From contig NZ_CP059067.1 of assembly GCF_017795745.1 (NCBI RefSeq), forward strand, positions 3,038,001 to 3,102,000: 64,000 bases of DNA, in the 5' to 3' direction. The stretch is from Rhizobacter sp. AJA081-3 (GTDB lineage: Bacteria > Pseudomonadota > Gammaproteobacteria > Burkholderiales > Burkholderiaceae_C). Below, piece by piece: positions 1 to 8,340 of this stretch (position 1 is its first letter; each line of letters begins with the position of its first letter). Below the pieces are notes generated by a model that had not been told where the DNA came from, made no database searches, and saw nothing but the letters and a program-made list of their open reading frames with translations. The translations under genes were made by a program, and so were the position numbers.

Positions 1-368
1 CGCTGGCGCGCATGCTCGCCGGCAGCAGCGCCTGGGTGACCGGGTTGCGCCGCGAGCAGTCCGACAACCGCGGCGGCGTGCCCTTCAGCGAACCCGACGA
101 CAAGGGCCGCATCAAGTTCAACCCGCTGGCCGACTGGAGCTGGGCCGACATCTGGTACTACATCGCGACGAACGACGTGCCCTACAACCCGCTGCACGAC
201 GAGTTCATGCCCAGCATCGGCTGCGCGCCCTGCACGCGCGCCATCGCCGTGGGCGAGCCCTTCCGCGCCGGCCGCTGGTGGTGGGAAGACGAGAAGGCCA
301 AGGAGTGCGGCCTGCATGTGAAGAACGCTCCCGTGTCCGAAGTTTCTGCCCTTGGAGCCCCGCGATGA
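1..368 (+). CDS. cysH: Adenylyl-sulfate (APS) reductase, CysH family, 3' part
   Basis: C-terminal part of a PAPS/APS reductase; the reading frame is open to the window edge, so the start lies upstream. It reduces activated sulfate to sulfite using thioredoxin. Visible are IGCAPCTRAI, which carries a cysteine pair of the kind that ligates a [4Fe-4S] cluster in APS reductases, and KECGLHV, whose Cys is the redox-active residue near the C-terminus of this family. The cluster cysteines argue for APS rather than PAPS as substrate, which fits the lack of a CysC kinase domain in the downstream CysN. The stop overlaps the cysD start by four bases (ATGA), so the genes are probably translationally coupled. 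Confidence 0.9.
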   Translation, partial: LARMLAGSSAWVTGLRREQSDNRGGVPFSEPDDKGRIKFNPLADWSWADIWYYIATNDVPYNPLHDEFMPSIGCAPCTRAIAVGEPFRAGRWWWEDEKAKECGLHVKNAPVSEVSALGAPR

Positions 369-1324
369 ACGCGCCCCTGTCCATCGAGCAATTGCTGCCC
401 GAACTCGACCACACCCACCTCGACTGGCTGGAAGAAGAAGCCATCTTCATCCTGCGCGAGACGGTGGCCGCCTTCGAGCGCCCGGCCCTGCTGTTTTCCG
501 GTGGCAAGGACTCCTGCGTGGTCCTGCGCCTGGCCGAGAAGGCCTTCAAGAGCAAGGGCAAGGACGGGCAATACAAGGGCCGGCTGCCCTTCCCGCTGCT
601 GCACGTCGACACCGGCCACAACTTCCCGGAGGTAATCGAGTTCCGCGACCGCCGCGTCGCCGAGATGGGCGAGCGCCTTGTCGTCGGCCACCTGGAGGAT
701 TCGATCAAGCGTGGCACCGTGCGCCTGTCGCACCCGCTGGAGTCACGCAACGGCCACCAGACGGTGGCGCTGCTCGAGGCGATCGAAGAGCACCGCTTCG
801 ACGTGCTGATGGGCGGCGCCCGCCGCGACGAGGAGAAGGCGCGCGCCAAGGAGCGCATCTTCAGCCACCGCGACAGCTTCGGCCAGTGGCAGCCGAAGGA
901 GCAGCGGCCGGAACTGTGGACGCTGTTCAACACACGCATCCGCCCGGGCGAGCACATGCGCGCCTTCCCGATCAGCAACTGGACCGAGCTCGACGTGTGG
1001 CTGTACATCGCCCGCGAGAACATCCCGCTGCCCAGCCTGTACTTCGCGCACGACCGCCAGGTGATCCGCCGCAAGGGCCTGCTGGTGCCGCTGACCGAGG
1101 TGACGCCGCCGGAGGCCGGTGAGACCGTCGAGACGGCCGAGGTGCGATTTCGCACCGTCGGCGACATGACCTGCACCTGCCCGGTGGAGAGCCCGGCCGC
1201 CAGCGCCACCGAGATCGTCGCCGAGACACTGAAGGTGACGGTCAGCGAGCGCGGCGCCACGCGCATGGACGACCGCACCTCGGACGCCTCGATGGAGCGC
1301 CGCAAGAAGGAAGGCTATTTCTGA
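365..1324 (+). CDS. cysD: Sulfate adenylyltransferase subunit 2
   Basis: CysD, 319 aa, the ATP-sulfurylase catalytic subunit that makes APS from sulfate and ATP in complex with the GTPase CysN. The PP-loop SGGKDSCVV lies near residue 45, followed by HVDTGHNFPE and the GGARRDEEKAR segment typical of the family. The start was set at 365 because the protein then begins like other CysD proteins (MNAPLSIEQL) and overlaps the previous stop by four bases; the frame stays open upstream without homology. It ends one base into cysN. This is a normal full-length family member in a tight operon with cysH, cysN and cobA. Confidence 0.95.
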   Translation: MNAPLSIEQLLPELDHTHLDWLEEEAIFILRETVAAFERPALLFSGGKDSCVVLRLAEKAFKSKGKDGQYKGRLPFPLLHVDTGHNFPEVIEFRDRRVAEMGERLVVGHLEDSIKRGTVRLSHPLESRNGHQTVALLEAIEEHRFDVLMGGARRDEEKARAKERIFSHRDSFGQWQPKEQRPELWTLFNTRIRPGEHMRAFPISNWTELDVWLYIARENIPLPSLYFAHDRQVIRRKGLLVPLTEVTPPEAGETVETAEVRFRTVGDMTCTCPVESPAASATEIVAETLKVTVSERGATRMDDRTSDASMERRKKEGYF

Positions 1325-2607
1325 TGAACACCGCCGCCCCCATCAAGGACCACCGAGCACTGAGGTTCCTCACCGCCGGCAGCGTCGACGACGGCAAGAG
1401 CACGCTGATCGGCCGGCTGCTTTACGACAGCCGCGCCATCCTCGCCGACCAGCTCGACACGCTGGAGAAGAGGGCCGCCGGCGCGCCGATCGATCTCTCG
1501 CTGCTGACCGACGGCCTGGAGGCCGAGCGCGAGCAGGGCATCACCATCGACGTGGCCTACCGCTACTTCGCCACGCGGCAGCGCAAGTTCATCATCGCCG
1601 ACGCGCCGGGCCACGAGCAGTACACGCGCAACATGGTCACCGCCGCCGCCGGCAGCGATGCGGCCGTGGTGCTGGTCGACATCACCAAGCTCGACACCAC
1701 GAAGAACCCGGTGCCGCTGCTCGCGCAGACGCGCCGGCATGCGCTGCTCGCGCACCTGCTGCGCGTGCCGAGCATCGTGTTCGCGGTCAACAAGCTCGAC
1801 GCGGTGGCCGATCCGGCGCAGGCCTATGCTGCCGTGCGCGACGCCCTGCTCGGCTTTGCCGAGCACGCCGGCATCCGCGTGGCCGGCATCGTGCCGGTGT
1901 CGGCACTGCGCGGTGACAACGTCACCCAGCCGCTGGACGCCGCCTGGTACGACGGCCCCTCGCTGCTGCAGTTGCTGGAAAGCCTGCCGACCGCGCAGGA
2001 GCGCAAGGACGGCGACCTGCTCGTGCCGGTGCAGTACGTGGCCCGCGAAGGAGAAGGCACGGGCAACCAGCCGCGCACGCTGTGGGGCCGCATCGCGCAC
2101 GGCCGCGTGAAGGCCGGCGACACGGTGCAGCTGTTCCCGAGCGGCGAAGTCGCCACCGTCGCCGAGGTGCGCCTGGCCGGCGAGGTGGTCGACGTCGTCG
2201 AGGCCGGGCAGTCGGCCGGCATCGTGCTCGACCGCCAGATCGACGTGTCGCGCGGCGACTGGATCGGCACGCCCAAGACCATCCACGCGGCGCAGCGCTT
2301 CTCGGCCACGCTGGCCTGGCTGGACACCGAGCCCGCCGTGATCGGCCGCAAGTACTGGGTGCGCCATGGCAATCGGTGGGTGCAGGCACGCATCACCGCC
2401 ATCGAGAGCCGGCTGGACATCCACTCGCTCGAGGCGATCGACGCGCACGAACTCGCCGTCAACGAAATCGGCCACGTGGTCGTCGAGACGCAGCAGCCCT
2501 TGCCGGTGGAGAGCTACGAGACCAACCGCGTTGGCGGCGCACTGATCGTCGTCGACCCGGCGAGCAACCGCACCAGCGGCACGCTGCTCGTCAAGGTCGC
2601 AGCCTGA
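1324..2607 (+). CDS. cysN: Sulfate adenylyltransferase subunit 1 (GTPase)
   Basis: CysN, 427 aa, the EF-Tu-like GTPase subunit that couples GTP hydrolysis to APS formation by CysD. G-motifs are visible: GSVDDGKST (P-loop) near residue 20, DAPGHEQY (G3) near 95 and NKLD (G4) near 155, followed by beta-barrel domains. The protein stops where the GTPase part ends, so there is no fused CysC APS-kinase domain; sulfate flux here probably goes through APS directly to the reductase encoded upstream. The ATG shares its A with the cysD stop codon (TGATG). Confidence 0.95.
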   Translation: MNTAAPIKDHRALRFLTAGSVDDGKSTLIGRLLYDSRAILADQLDTLEKRAAGAPIDLSLLTDGLEAEREQGITIDVAYRYFATRQRKFIIADAPGHEQYTRNMVTAAAGSDAAVVLVDITKLDTTKNPVPLLAQTRRHALLAHLLRVPSIVFAVNKLDAVADPAQAYAAVRDALLGFAEHAGIRVAGIVPVSALRGDNVTQPLDAAWYDGPSLLQLLESLPTAQERKDGDLLVPVQYVAREGEGTGNQPRTLWGRIAHGRVKAGDTVQLFPSGEVATVAEVRLAGEVVDVVEAGQSAGIVLDRQIDVSRGDWIGTPKTIHAAQRFSATLAWLDTEPAVIGRKYWVRHGNRWVQARITAIESRLDIHSLEAIDAHELAVNEIGHVVVETQQPLPVESYETNRVGGALIVVDPASNRTSGTLLVKVAA

Positions 2608-2609
2608 AC

Positions 2610-3377
2610 GTGGGCACCGTCGTCTTCATCGGCGCCGGCCCGGGCGTGGCGGATCTCATCACGCTGCGCGGCGCTCGCCGCCTCGCCGGGGCCGACGTGG
2701 TGCTTTTCGACGCCCTCACCGACCCGGTGCTGCGCGAGCTGGCGCCGCATGCGAAGTGGGTGAACGTGGGCAAGCGCGGCTTTGCCGACAGCACCGGCCA
2801 GGCGACCATCAATGCGCTGCTCGTGCGCCATGCCCGCGAGTCGGGTCTGGTCGTGCGACTCAAGGGCGGCGACCCGAGCGTGTTCGGCCGGCTCGAAGAG
2901 GAACTCGAGGCCCTGGCACAGGCTGGCATCGCCTGCGAGGTGATCCCCGGCGTGACCGCGGCACTGGCCGCGGCAGCGCACACGCAGCGGCCCCTCACGC
3001 GCCGCGGCCAGGGCCGCAGCGTGAGCCTGAGCACCGCGATGACGCGCGAAGGCACGCTGCGCGGCGGCCACAGCGCCGATACCGAGGTCTTCTACATGGC
3101 CGGCAAGCAGCTCGCGGCCTTGTCGCGCCGCCTGCTCGACGCAGGCTGGCCGAGCGACACGCCGGCCTGCGCGGTCTCCCGCGCCGGCTGGCCCGACGCA
3201 CTGCAGAGCAGCCACTCGCTGGCCACCCTGGGCCAGGCGACGGTGCTGCATGCGGGGCGGCCGACGGTGGTGACGGTGGGCGCCGGCGCGGTGGCTCTTG
3301 CGGCAGTGTCGTTTCAAGGGTCAGAATCCCCTGCCCTTGAGGCCGGTCAAGAGCAAGAGGAAACCCTGAGACCCTAA
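2610..3377 (+). CDS. cobA: Uroporphyrinogen-III C-methyltransferase
   Basis: SUMT, 255 aa, which methylates uroporphyrinogen III to precorrin-2, the precursor of siroheme used by sulfite reductase. The N-terminus GTVVFIGAGPGVADL is the SAM-binding start of the family; VVRLKGGDPSVFGR and EVFYMAGKQL are further tetrapyrrole-methylase motifs. It is the stand-alone methylase, without the CysG dehydrogenase/ferrochelatase half. The start is a GTG three bases after the cysN stop; the frame is open upstream but the homology begins here. Position at the end of the cys operon fits siroheme supply for sulfite reduction. Confidence 0.92.
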   Translation: MGTVVFIGAGPGVADLITLRGARRLAGADVVLFDALTDPVLRELAPHAKWVNVGKRGFADSTGQATINALLVRHARESGLVVRLKGGDPSVFGRLEEELEALAQAGIACEVIPGVTAALAAAAHTQRPLTRRGQGRSVSLSTAMTREGTLRGGHSADTEVFYMAGKQLAALSRRLLDAGWPSDTPACAVSRAGWPDALQSSHSLATLGQATVLHAGRPTVVTVGAGAVALAAVSFQGSESPALEAGQEQEETLRP

Positions 3378-3431
3378 AATCACGGGTCTTCCGGCGTCCT
3401 GTCGCCCCCAAACATCCAAGAGTCGCAACAC

Positions 3432-3755
3432 ATGACCCACGTCGTCCTCGAATCCTGCATCCGCTGCAAGTACACCGATTGCGTGGACGTGTGCCCGGTC
3501 GACTGCTTCCGCGAAGGCCCGAATTTCCTGACGATCGACCCCGACGAGTGCATCGACTGCGCCGTGTGCATCCCGGAGTGCCCGGTCAATGCCATCGTCC
3601 CCGAGGAAGACGTGCCGGGCAACCAGCAGCACATGATCAAGCTGAACGCCGACCTGGCGAAGAACTGGCCGAGCATCACCAAGCGCAAGGCACCGCTGCC
3701 CGACGCCGACGAGTGGAAAGACCGCACCGGCAAGCTCGGCGAATTGAAGAAGTAA
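3432..3755 (+). CDS. fdxA: 7Fe-type ferredoxin FdxA
   Basis: Ferredoxin of 107 aa with one [3Fe-4S] and one [4Fe-4S] cluster by family. Visible ligands are in [17 protein letters not shown] near the N-terminus and [17 protein letters not shown] near residue 40, followed by the long C-terminal tail usual for FdxA. It is a small soluble electron carrier. The ferredoxin-NADP reductase gene 34 bases downstream on the same strand is the obvious electron partner, and both genes end at the strong terminator at 4916. Confidence 0.95.
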   Translation: MTHVVLESCIRCKYTDCVDVCPVDCFREGPNFLTIDPDECIDCAVCIPECPVNAIVPEEDVPGNQQHMIKLNADLAKNWPSITKRKAPLPDADEWKDRTGKLGELKK

Positions 3756-3789
3756 ACCCCAACGGCGGCCCTGGCGGCTCGCGCAGAAC

Positions 3790-4890
3790 ATGGAACCGAA
3801 GTTGAACGACGAAGTGGCTCGCACCGCCGGTGCGCACGAGGGCCCGATCGAGACCGATGCGGTGATCGTCGGGGCCGGGCCGGTGGGCCTGTTCCAGGTG
3901 TTCGAGCTCGGACTTCTCGAGATCAAGGCGCACATCATCGACTCGCTCGCCTACCCTGGCGGCCAGTGCATCGAGTTGTACCCCGACAAGCCGATCTACG
4001 ACATCCCGGCCGTGCCCGTGTGCACCGGCAAGGAACTGACGGACAACCTGCTCAAGCAGATCGAGCCCTTCGGTGCCACCTTCCACCTCGGCCAGGAAGT
4101 CACCGTCGTCCAGAAGCAGGAAGACGGCCGCTTCTACGTCGAGACGGCCAAGGGAACGCGTTTCCTGGCCAAGACCATCTTCATCGCCGGCGGCGTGGGC
4201 TCGTTCCAGCCGCGCACGCTGAAGGTCGAGGGCCTGGACGCCTACGACGACAAGCAGGTCTTCTACCGCGTCAAGACTCCGTCGCAGTTTGCGGGCAAGA
4301 ACCTCGTCATCATCGGCGGCGGTGATTCGGCGCTCGACTGGACGCTGAACTTCGTGCAGGACGGCCCCAACAAGGCCGAGAGCGTGATCCTGATCCACCG
4401 CCGCGACGGCTTCCGCGCCGCGCCGGCCAGCGTGGCCAAGATGCGCGAGCTGTGCGAGGCCTTCGAGATGCAGTTCATCGTCGGCCAGGCCACCGGCATC
4501 GAGGAACGCGACGGCCGACTCACCGGCATGAAGATCACCGGCGGTGACGGTGTGACGCGCGTCGTGCCGCTGGACATGCTGCTGGTGTTCTTCGGCCTGT
4601 CGCCCAAGCTCGGCCCGATCGCCGAATGGGGCCTGAACATCGAGCGCAAGCAGATCGTCGTCGACACCGAGAAGTTCGAGACCAGCACGCCGGGCATCTT
4701 CGCGGTCGGCGACGTGAACACCTACCCGGGCAAGAAGAAGCTGATCCTGTCGGGCTTCCACGAGGCGGCGCTGGCGGCCTTCGCGGCGGCGCCGTACATC
4801 TTCCCGGACAAGCGCATCCATCTGCAGTACACGACCACCAGCCCGAAGCTTCACAAGGTGCTGGGCGTGGAGACGCCGAACTTCGATTAG
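3790..4890 (+). CDS. Ferredoxin--NADP reductase, thioredoxin-reductase-like type
   Basis: Flavoprotein of 366 aa of the TrxR-like ferredoxin/flavodoxin-NADP reductase group. FAD site [11 protein letters not shown] lies near residue 27, the NADP site [12 protein letters not shown] near 175, and [15 protein letters not shown] near the C-terminus closes the FAD fold. There is no redox-active CxxC, which separates it from thioredoxin reductase. It moves electrons between NADPH and ferredoxin; the preceding fdxA is the likely partner. An alternative name would be a generic NAD(P)/FAD-dependent oxidoreductase, but the co-location favours the given call. Confidence 0.88.
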   Translation: MEPKLNDEVARTAGAHEGPIETDAVIVGAGPVGLFQVFELGLLEIKAHIIDSLAYPGGQCIELYPDKPIYDIPAVPVCTGKELTDNLLKQIEPFGATFHLGQEVTVVQKQEDGRFYVETAKGTRFLAKTIFIAGGVGSFQPRTLKVEGLDAYDDKQVFYRVKTPSQFAGKNLVIIGGGDSALDWTLNFVQDGPNKAESVILIHRRDGFRAAPASVAKMRELCEAFEMQFIVGQATGIEERDGRLTGMKITGGDGVTRVVPLDMLLVFFGLSPKLGPIAEWGLNIERKQIVVDTEKFETSTPGIFAVGDVNTYPGKKKLILSGFHEAALAAFAAAPYIFPDKRIHLQYTTTSPKLHKVLGVETPNFD

Positions 4891-4915
4891 GGCGCCTATC
4901 GGCAAGACGGATGGC

Positions 4916-4946
4916 GGGGCCCGCGATGCGGGCCCCTTCTCTTTTT
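4916..4946 (+). terminator. Rho-independent terminator after fdxA-reductase pair
   Basis: Perfect 9-bp stem GGGGCCCGC / GCGGGCCCC (4916-4924 and 4928-4936) with a GAT loop, directly followed by TTCTCTTTTT. It lies 26 bases after the reductase stop and before the riboswitch, so it insulates the two transcription units. Confidence 0.9.
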
Positions 4947-4989
4947 GGGCTGATAATTCACTCGCGGCGCCGAGTTGTGCGCCGCATCC

Positions 4990-5078
4990 GCTAGGGGTGT
5001 TGGCCCGTTCGCTTGCGAACGAGCCGACTGAGAGAGTCCCTTCGAACCTGATTGAGGTAATCCTCGCGCAGGGAAGCA
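4990..5078 (+). promoter_or_regulatory. TPP riboswitch (THI element)
   Basis: Matches the conserved thi-box order by eye: TAGGGGTG at about 4992, a P3 stem built from TTGGCCCGTTCG and CGAACGAGCCGA, then ACTGAGAGAG, CCCTTCGAACCTGAT, GGTAATCC and CGCAGGGAAGCA. These are the helix 2-3 and 4-5 residues that bind the pyrimidine and pyrophosphate parts of thiamine pyrophosphate. It lies in the leader of the TonB-dependent receptor gene starting at 5148. No U-rich intrinsic terminator is seen between the aptamer and the start codon; a GC-rich hairpin around 5087-5108 may belong to the expression platform, so control of translation seems more likely than attenuation. Confidence 0.93.
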
Positions 5079-5147
5079 TGGTCGAAGCGCCGCGGTCCGC
5101 GGCTGCGCCGACCCCGCCGACCTGCCATCGACCGTCAAGGATCCACG

Positions 5148-7322
5148 ATGGCAAACATTCACCGCCCACCCACCTACTTCCGATCCCGAACGCCGCTGGT
5201 GCTGGCACTCGGCCTTGCCCTCCAGACCGGCTGGGCACAGAACGCGGGCAGCGAGACCCAGCTCGCGCCGGTGCTCGTGCTCGGCCGCTCCACGCCCGTC
5301 GCCACGGCGGCCGGCTGGGGCGACGTGCCGCTGTCGCTTGCGCCGCTGCAAGCCAGCGTCTTCGGCGCGGAGCAGTTGAAAGACCGGGGCGTTCAGCGCC
5401 TGTCCGACATCACCGCCTTCGATGCCGCCGTGAGCGACGCCTACAACACCGAGGGCTACTGGGACTACCTGACGGTGCGCGGTTTCGTCATCGACAACCG
5501 CTTCAACTACCGGCGCGACGGCCTGCCGATCAACGCCGAGACTTCGATCCCTCTGGACAACAAGGCGCAGATCGAAGTGCTCAAGGGCACCAGCGGCCTG
5601 CAGGCCGGCACCAGCGCGCCGGGCGGGCTGGTGAACTACGTGGTCAAGCGGCCATTGGCCGACCCGCTGCGCCGTGCCTCGCTCGAGTGGCGCGAGGCCG
5701 GCAGCGTGACGGCTGCGGTCGACCTGAGCCAACGCTTCGGCGTGGCCGACGCCTTCGGCGTGCGCATCAACGCGGCCGCCGCGCACCTCGACCCGAAGGT
5801 GCGCGACGCGAAGGGGCGCCGCAGCCTGCTTGCCGTGGCTGGCGACTGGCGCTTCGGCGCCGACACGCTGATCGAAGCCGAGCTCGAGACCAGCCGCCGC
5901 TCGCAGCCCAGCGTGCCGGGTTTCAGCCTGCTCGGCGACAGCGTGCCGGCTCCGGTGGACCCGCGCCTCAACCTGAACAACCAGGCCTGGGCGCAGCCGG
6001 TCGTGCTCGACGGCGACACCGCATCCGTGCGCTGGCGCCAGAAGCTGGCCGATGGCTGGCAGTTCACTGCGCATGCCGCGACACAACGCTTGCGCAGCGA
6101 CGACCGCATCGCCTTCCCCTTCGGCTGCTTCGACCCCGATCCGGAACCCGACGGCACCTACTACGCCGACCGCTACTGCCCGAACGGCAACTTCGACCTG
6201 TACGACTTCCGCAGCGAGAACGAACGACGCCGCACCGACGCGCTGGACCTGTCGCTGCAGGGCAAGGTCCGCACAGGCGCCATCGAGCACGCGCTGAGCG
6301 CGGGGGTGCTGAAAGGCCGCGTGCGCAACCGCTTCGGTTCGCAGACCTTCGCCTTCAGCGGTACCGGCAACATCGACGGCAGTGTGCGCGACCTACCCGC
6401 CAACCCGGTGCCGAACGACGAGAACACCAACCGCGACGAACGCAGCACCGAACTAAGCCTGCGCGACGCGATCACGTTCGACGAGCGCAGCACGCTGTGG
6501 CTCGGCGTGCGCCACACGCGGCTGCACCGCGAGAGCGTGCGCACCGACGGCTCGCGGCCGACCGGCTATGCGCAGTCGTTCAGCACGCCCTTCTTTGCAG
6601 CGAGCCATGCCTTCGCGCCGCAGCAGCTGGTCTACGCGAGCTGGAGCCGCGGCATCGACTCCGAGGTGGTGCCCAACCGCAGCCGCTACGTCAATGCCGG
6701 GCAGCCGCTGCCGGCGCTGAAAAGCCGGCAGGCCGAGCTCGGCGTCAAGGGCAGCAGCGATCAGGCCGAGTGGTCGGTGGCGCTGTTCGAGATCCGCCGG
6801 CCGCTGTTCGCCGACATCGGCCCCTGCGATGTCGACAACTCCTGCGTCCGCCAGGCAGATGGCGAGCAGCACCACCGCGGCGTCGAGGCCAACGTGGCCA
6901 CGCGGCTCGAAGCGTGGACGTTGCGCTTCGGCGCGCAGTGGCTGCGCGCGCGCGTGCAGGGCGTGACCGACCCAGCGGTGGACGGCAAGGAGCCGACCAA
7001 CGTACCGGCGCGAACGCTGAAGTTGCAGGCCGACTACCGCGTCGTCGCCCTGCCCGGCCTGTCGCTGCAAGCCGGCCTGATGGCTGAAAGCCGCCGCATG
7101 GCGCTTCCCGACAACAGCGCACGGATCCCGGGACATGCCCGCACCGAGCTCGGCGCCCGCTATGAGCACCGCGTGGGCACGAGCAATGTGGTCTGGCGGG
7201 CGGGCGTCGAGAACCTGACCGACCGCCGCGCCTGGCGCGAATCGCCCTATCAGTTCGGTCATGCGTACTTGTTCCCGCTGCCGCCGAGAACCTTGCGCCT
7301 GTCCGTACAGGCCGACCTGTAG
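5148..7322 (+). CDS. TonB-dependent outer-membrane receptor under TPP riboswitch control
   Basis: Receptor of 724 aa in the outer membrane, importing a substrate with energy from TonB-ExbBD. A signal peptide ends near residue 31 (ALGLALQTGWAQ). The plug domain shows TVRGFVIDNRFNYRRDGLPI and then a segment with APGGLVNYVVKRP; the rest is a 22-strand-type barrel ending LRLSVQADL. By overall shape it belongs to the siderophore-receptor branch. The TPP riboswitch in its leader means expression should fall when thiamine pyrophosphate is plentiful, which points to thiamine or a precursor as substrate rather than iron. No thiamine biosynthesis or inner-membrane transport gene is adjacent. The terminal residue is Leu, where Phe or Trp is more usual. 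Confidence 0.9.
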   Translation: MANIHRPPTYFRSRTPLVLALGLALQTGWAQNAGSETQLAPVLVLGRSTPVATAAGWGDVPLSLAPLQASVFGAEQLKDRGVQRLSDITAFDAAVSDAYNTEGYWDYLTVRGFVIDNRFNYRRDGLPINAETSIPLDNKAQIEVLKGTSGLQAGTSAPGGLVNYVVKRPLADPLRRASLEWREAGSVTAAVDLSQRFGVADAFGVRINAAAAHLDPKVRDAKGRRSLLAVAGDWRFGADTLIEAELETSRRSQPSVPGFSLLGDSVPAPVDPRLNLNNQAWAQPVVLDGDTASVRWRQKLADGWQFTAHAATQRLRSDDRIAFPFGCFDPDPEPDGTYYADRYCPNGNFDLYDFRSENERRRTDALDLSLQGKVRTGAIEHALSAGVLKGRVRNRFGSQTFAFSGTGNIDGSVRDLPANPVPNDENTNRDERSTELSLRDAITFDERSTLWLGVRHTRLHRESVRTDGSRPTGYAQSFSTPFFAASHAFAPQQLVYASWSRGIDSEVVPNRSRYVNAGQPLPALKSRQAELGVKGSSDQAEWSVALFEIRRPLFADIGPCDVDNSCVRQADGEQHHRGVEANVATRLEAWTLRFGAQWLRARVQGVTDPAVDGKEPTNVPARTLKLQADYRVVALPGLSLQAGLMAESRRMALPDNSARIPGHARTELGARYEHRVGTSNVVWRAGVENLTDRRAWRESPYQFGHAYLFPLPPRTLRLSVQADL

Positions 7323-7340
7323 GCCGGTTTCAAAGCCAGC

Positions 7341-7346
7341 TATAAT
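7341..7346 (+). promoter_or_regulatory. -10 box of tRNA-Asn promoter
   Basis: Perfect TATAAT at 7341-7346, ending 10 bases before the tRNA 5' end, so transcription would begin within a few bases of the mature tRNA. No good -35 match is seen at 17-bp spacing. Confidence 0.6.
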
Positions 7347-7356
7347 GCGAGGCTGT

Positions 7357-7432
7357 TCCTCGATAGCTCAGTCGGTAGAGCGCCGGACTGTTAATCCGTA
7401 GGTCCCTGGTTCGAGCCCAGGTCGGGGAGCCA
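7357..7432 (+). tRNA. tRNA-Asn(GTT)
   Basis: Cloverleaf of 76 bases: acceptor arms TCCTCGA and TCGGGGA, D-loop with AGCTCAGTCGGTAGAGC, anticodon loop CTGTTAA with GTT at 7390-7392, T-arm GGTTCGAGCC, and encoded CCA. It sits between its own -10 box and a strong terminator, so it is a single-gene unit. Confidence 0.97.
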
Positions 7433-7443
7433 AGATAGCCAAG

Positions 7444-7474
7444 AGTCAGCCGGTTAGCGCCGGCTGACTTTTTT
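7444..7474 (+). terminator. Rho-independent terminator of tRNA-Asn
   Basis: Stem AGTCAGCCGG (7444-7453) with CCGGCTGACT (7460-7469), six-base loop, followed by a run of T to 7474. Confidence 0.92.
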
Positions 7475-7504
7475 GCTTCATGGGCTCGGCTGCTGCCCGA
7501 GAAC

Positions 7505-7671
7505 TGCGCCGATTGAAGTCCCAGCACTGCAAACCGACCTGGCGCTTCTGCTCGCCACCGACTCGCCGCCTGTGCAGCGGCTGCACTTCAATGCCGGCGA
7601 CCCCCGGATGTCTTGCGCCGGCTCTTCGATCGGCACGACATCGTCGCCATACTGAACACCGATGCCTGATC
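7505..7671 (+). pseudogene. Possible frameshifted gene remnant
   Basis: The 290 bases between the tRNA terminator and the CIA30 gene hold no intact gene, but two frames look protein-like and join. Frame one reads ...TDLALLLATDSPPVQRLHFN and ends in GDP at a run of five C (7601-7605); another frame continues DVLRRLFDRHDIVAILNTDA to a stop at 7671. One extra C in the run would fuse them. No good start codon lies outside the terminator. It may be a decayed gene, a sequencing error in the C run, or chance in GC-rich DNA. Confidence 0.25.
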
Positions 7672-7722
7672 CGGCAAACGCTTGACGCAACCCCGCGTCC
7701 GACACGGGCAACGACCACCGCC

Positions 7723-8220
7723 ATGCCCAAGGTACTGTTCGACTTCACCGACCCGAACGTCGTGAACGCGTGGCATGCCATCGACGACCGCGTGATGGGC
7801 GGCCTGTCTCGCAGCAGGCTGCACCACGACCCAGCTGGGCACGCCGTTTTCGAGGGCGATGTCTCGCTGGAACGCGGCGGCGGGTTCGCCTCCGTTCGAT
7901 CCGGCCCTGGCGAGCGAGGCCAGCCGGGCGCCGAGACGTGTTGGCTCGAAGTGCGCGGTGGCAACAAGCAGTTCAAGCTCAGCCTCCTGACCGACGACGC
8001 CATCGACAGCCTGAACTACCAGGCCAGCTTCGCACCCGCCGGCACGGTCTGGCAGACCCTGCATCTGCCACTGTCCGAATTCCGCGCCAGCTTCCGCGGA
8101 CGCGAGCTCCCCGGCGCACCGCCACTCGACCCCGCCCGCATCCGCCAGGTCGGGCTGATGATCGCTGCACGCCAGGCGGGCCCCTTCGCGCTCGACATCC
8201 GCCGCATCAGTCTCGCCTGA
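7723..8220 (+). CDS. CIA30 family protein
   Basis: Protein of 165 aa matching the CIA30 fold (complex I intermediate-associated protein 30) as a stand-alone domain. The opening FDFTDPNVVNAWHAIDDRVM and the following GGLSRSRL are typical: the family carries a W..xxD.VMGG..S motif near the N-terminus. The end GPFALDIRRISL also matches the family. It is probably a beta-sandwich, carbohydrate-binding-like protein; its bacterial role is not settled. No signal peptide. The frame is open upstream to 7480, but the added residues do not resemble protein and would begin in the terminator, so the ATG at 7723 was chosen. Confidence 0.8.
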   Translation: MPKVLFDFTDPNVVNAWHAIDDRVMGGLSRSRLHHDPAGHAVFEGDVSLERGGGFASVRSGPGERGQPGAETCWLEVRGGNKQFKLSLLTDDAIDSLNYQASFAPAGTVWQTLHLPLSEFRASFRGRELPGAPPLDPARIRQVGLMIAARQAGPFALDIRRISLA

Positions 8221-8340
8221 ACCGGGCGAGAGGCCGCCGCAGGACCGTGGCAGCGAGTGGGCTCGCCTTCGCGCCTCACGGCGCAGCGGGCAGCTGCGCA
8301 GGGCCGGCAGCCTTCGTTGGCTGGCGGCGTCGACGGCGAC

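Noticed and set aside
7480-7722. N-terminal extension of the CIA30 protein
   Set aside because: The extra residues are unlike protein and begin next to the tRNA terminator; the family starts at MPKVLFDFTD.
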